Below, piece after piece: positions 61,101 through 64,000 of a stretch of DNA of 64,000 nt; within the stretch, counting starts at the first letter, position 1; each line of letters starts with the position of its first letter. The notes beneath the pieces are model-generated. The model saw only the letters and a list, made by a program, of their open reading frames with translations. It did not search any database and was not told the origin of the DNA. A program made the translations under genes and the position numbers. The stretch is taken from the NCBI GenBank assembly GCA_040954595.2, contig CM082585.2, positions 7,440,001-7,504,000 on the forward strand, in the 5' to 3' direction. The DNA comes from Balanoglossus misakiensis. Lineage: Eukaryota > Hemichordata.

Positions 61101-64000
61101 CAGTTGTGTGCATCTTAGATTCTGTATCCTTTGAATACTGATGACTTGTCTGTGTCACAGTCAGCGCTCTTGCACCGGAAGTCTCGCTTGAACCAGACTC
61201 TCTTGGTACGCCAGTAGTTTCAGCTTGCTGACTTGTTTTTAAATTACTTTTTCCAATTTCTGAACCAGAAGATGGGCTCAGTTGCCAAATATTTACTGAA
61301 CTTGTTGCTTTTGGATGAATATTTTCGGTTGTGGTATCATCTTTGCGAAGTGTTTTGGTAGATAAACCATATTCATGTTTGGACATTGGTAGTGTAGTCC
61401 TTCTGTCAGGTCCATGCAGTACAGTCCTGCCCTTTTTAATTTCAAGAGAAGATGAATCTATACGTTGTGACTCTACTGTGGAGGTTGGGAGTAAGTCTGG
61501 TGCATCAACATTGCTTGAAACTGCTGCTCCCTGCAAAATATCTCCATCTTCAGTTTCCTCATCTGTGTGTAAAACTGTTGATGCCTTCGTCATATATTTC
61601 ATATCAGTTGATGTGATGACTTCTCGTCGACTAGAGGTTTCTGTCCAAGTATTGTGTTTTTCTTCAGTCATAGTTATAGTCCCACTTGAGTCTCTTGATG
61701 TGCCTTTCTCAGTACTTGCTTGGTCAGAACTTGTAGGCTTGCTTGGAGCCTCAACGCTGTCGGGAATGGTTGCTTTTGGAAGAATAATTCCAGTTGTACT
61801 GTCGTCAACTCTCAGTGGTTTCATTGATAAATCTTTTGCGTCTTTAGATGTCTGTGACACAGATTTTCCTTCTGATCCAAAATGTTCAGTCAAGTCCTCA
61901 GTGTGTGATGTATAAACTATTTGACTTGCTGTACTTGGTGCAGATCTAGAATGTGATTCTGGTGCTTCAATATCAACAGGGAATATTGTTCTCACAGTAG
62001 CAATTCCAGCTGACACGGTACTTGCTTCCATTATACTACTTTCTAAATCAGAACTCGGAGATGGGTTTTGGGTACCAACGTTGACTGGTGTCGCAGCTTC
62101 TGGATGAGAGGTTTGATCTGTGATATCTTCAGCCCATTGTGCATTTGTTTCTTTGTTTTTAATTTCAGGGGTCATAACAGCTGTCTCACGTGGAGAAACG
62201 GTAGATTTTCCTTTCTCGCTTCTTTCTGGATCTGGTCTCGAGGGTGGGCTAGGTGCCCCAATGTCAACAGGAACTGTTGGTTTTGGATGAATAATTGCAG
62301 CTTTCTCTTTGTGGGTAGATGTATCATATTCATGTTCGAATGGTCGTGGTGTTGTGTCGCCTTCAGACCCAACATGTTTCGTTCCACCCCAGTCTTCAAT
62401 GTCTAATGAAGTGGCATCTACTTGACTTGGTGGAGTTGGTGGAGGGGTAGATAATAACTCAGACACTTCAACGTCAATAGGAATTGGTGTTCTCTGGTGA
62501 ATCTTTGTAGATGTATGCATCTCCCTTTGACTGGAGGATTGAATCATTTTTCTGTCTTTGACTTCAGTGACAGTTGCAGCAGCCTCTCTTGATGTTGTTT
62601 GTTTTTCTGTCATTCTTTTTTCAGTGGGAGGTGGGGATGGGGCACCAATTTTGACAGATGTGTCTGCTTTCGGATAAATGGATTTAGCAGCGATATCTTC
62701 AACACTCTGTGCCTCGATCACCTCAGTACTGCTTACAACCAATTCACTTGATTCAGGAGGTTTTCCTAACTTTGTATTTTCCAGATCTGACCTTGAAGGT
62801 GGGCTTGGCGCCCCAATATTAACAGGAATTGTTGGTTTTGGAAGAGCAATTCTATCTGTACCATCTTCAACACCCCATACCTGGGTAGGTATATCATATT
62901 CACGTTTGAATGTTGATGTGACAGTCGTAGTCTCATCTACAGGTCCAGGCCATTTAGTTTCATCGTCATCTTCATTTTCCAAAGATGTATCATGACTTGA
63001 AGAAATTGTTGGAGGGTATGAGAGTAAGTCTGGTTCTTCAACAACATCAGGAACTGATGTTTTTTGATAAGTGATGTCAGCTGTACTTGCTTCAGTCAAA
63101 GGCATTCCAGTGAATGTTCCTCTTGTACTTTTGTGGTCTATTGATGTAAGAACCTTCCTGTGACCGGGGGTCTGACTCCAATCAGTATCTTTTACTTTAC
63201 TGGCAGTCAGCTCCCTTGATGCAATATATTTGCCTGTCTTACTACTTCCAGTATCTAAACTTGAAAATGGGCCTGGGGATGCAACATTGATAGGCATGCT
63301 TGCATCACTTTCACTCACCGAATTTGGTACCGGAGGAGAAAGTTTTTCTGGTGGTTCATCATAAATATTTACTGCGGTTTTATGATGAGGAATTCTGACT
63401 GAACTTCCTTTCAATTTCCTCGCCACTGTGGTTGAGTCCTCGGCATATTTGTACTGTTCTGGTGCAGTCCTCTCTCTTTGACCAAATTCTTCAGTCCAAC
63501 CTATATCTTCTGTTTCAGGAGAGGTGACAACTGACTGACTTGGCGCAGTAGCAGCTCTTAATTTCCCACTTTCAATTGTTGAACCAGGAGGTGGACTTGG
63601 TGCTCCAATATAGACAGGAATGGTTTGTTTTGGGGGAATACTTTTAGCAGTACTGTCTCCAATAACCCCTTTCTTAGTAGGTATATCATATGTATATTTG
63701 CGTGATGGTGGCAAAGTCTCATCTTCGGGAGTAATGAATTTAATCCTATCTTTGTCTTTAACTTTTGCAGAACTTTCAGATAGTTGACTGTCAGTACCTG
63801 ACCCTGGTGGCGGACTTGGTGCTCCAACATTGACAGGTAAAGTTGCCTTTGGTTGAAGAATTTCATTAGTAGTATCTTCAGCTCTTTCTTTCTTTGATGA
63901 CATGTCATGTTCGTCTATGGATGTCTGTGGTGCAGAGTCGACACCTTCAGATCCAAAAAGTGAAGAGGTTCTAGCAAGCAGTCCTGGTGTTTCAACTTTA
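58168..64000 (-). CDS. Repetitive Ser/Thr/Pro-rich protein with C-terminal fibrinogen-related domain (N-terminus outside window)
   Basis: Minus-strand exons: 59527->64000, 59049-59184, 58754-58911, 58168-58386; at least 1661 residues are visible. The giant exon encodes about 16 degenerate units of roughly 75-110 residues, each with a core such as IPVNVGAPSPPP, rich in Ser, Thr, Pro, Lys and Glu and poor in Cys. From residue 1411 (counting the Met at 63903 as 1) the sequence is a fibrinogen-related domain: DPCTNMYLYG, YCDMGTGGGIWTVIQRRG, WEEYAAGFGDLNGDFWIGN, a calcium-site-like DNDNDP, NCAALRKSGFWFNSC and a terminal KMMIKPKN. By family this domain is a secreted or surface lectin that recognises acetylated sugars or microbes. 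The open frame continues upstream of that Met to the window edge, so the Met is probably not the start. A signal peptide cannot be seen. O-glycosylation of the stalk is inferred from composition. Confidence 0.88.
59532..64000 (-). repeat. Degenerate coding tandem repeat (about 16 units with GAPSPPP core)
   Basis: Recurring cores include KATLPVNVGAPSPPP, KQTIPVYIGAPSPPP, KPTIPVNIGAPSPPS, KPTVPVDIGAPSPPS, KVTIPANVGPPSPPP and KATVPVDVGAPSPPP. They alternate with weaker ones such as KATIPDSVEAPSKPT. A second shared box, GSEGxxxxxxxxxxYDxS, follows in many units. The unit spacing is irregular, so the array is old. Confidence 0.8.

Overview
The window is nuclear DNA of a metazoan animal. All recognisable genes are split by GT-AG introns with metazoan-style splice sites, there are long gene-poor stretches, simple-sequence tracts and small TTAA-flanked foldback elements, and nothing bacterial or organellar. 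The gene repertoire (a DED-NACHT NLR, a fibrinogen-related lectin with a long Ser/Thr/Pro stalk, an NCKX exchanger, RSRC1) fits a marine invertebrate, most likely a deuterostome such as amphioxus or a hemichordate. That placement is inference; no sequence search was run. Exon boundaries below were read by hand from splice sites and reading-frame phase, and all coding models close in frame.

Layout. (1) 1-1073, minus: 5' part of a short-chain dehydrogenase (sniffer/C-factor type), running off the left edge. (2) 1792-9528, plus: a 14-exon ubiquitin-specific protease (1305 aa) of the USP4/11/15/32 type, with a RING-like zinc motif inserted in the catalytic domain and one GC-AG intron. Genes 1 and 2 are divergent from a 718-bp shared promoter region. 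(3) About 11400-17384, plus: a chimeric gene (1284 aa). Its promoter, untranslated first exon, RS-repeat exon and following small exon are a duplicate of RSRC1, and its remaining exons encode a death-effector domain and a NACHT NLR body. (4) About 18480-22609, plus: the intact RSRC1 orthologue (422 aa), the apparent donor of the 5' half of gene 3. (5) 22610-42838: about 20 kb with no supported gene, holding CCAAT-type and X-box-like motif clusters and hairpins; it may carry distal 5' exons and regulatory DNA of gene 6. (6) 42843-52997, plus: a 12-coding-exon SLC24/NCKX potassium-dependent sodium/calcium exchanger (691 aa). A 353-bp TTAA-flanked foldback element and a long GAT/GGT microsatellite lie in its introns. 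(7) 52998-58167: 3' flank with a small 93-bp repeat family, a hairpin and a (TCTA)n tract. (8) 58168->64000, minus: a protein with at least 1491 residues of repetitive Ser/Thr/Pro-rich sequence followed by a C-terminal fibrinogen-related domain; its N-terminus is beyond the right edge.

The most notable object is gene 3. An immune-receptor-type DED-NACHT protein appears to have acquired the promoter, 5' UTR intron and arginine/serine domain of the neighbouring splicing-factor gene. The shared splice phases, conserved 5' UTR sequence and adjacency of the parent gene together make a tandem-duplication/fusion origin well supported from the sequence alone. With the fibrinogen-domain gene, two innate-immunity-type genes lie in this 64 kb.
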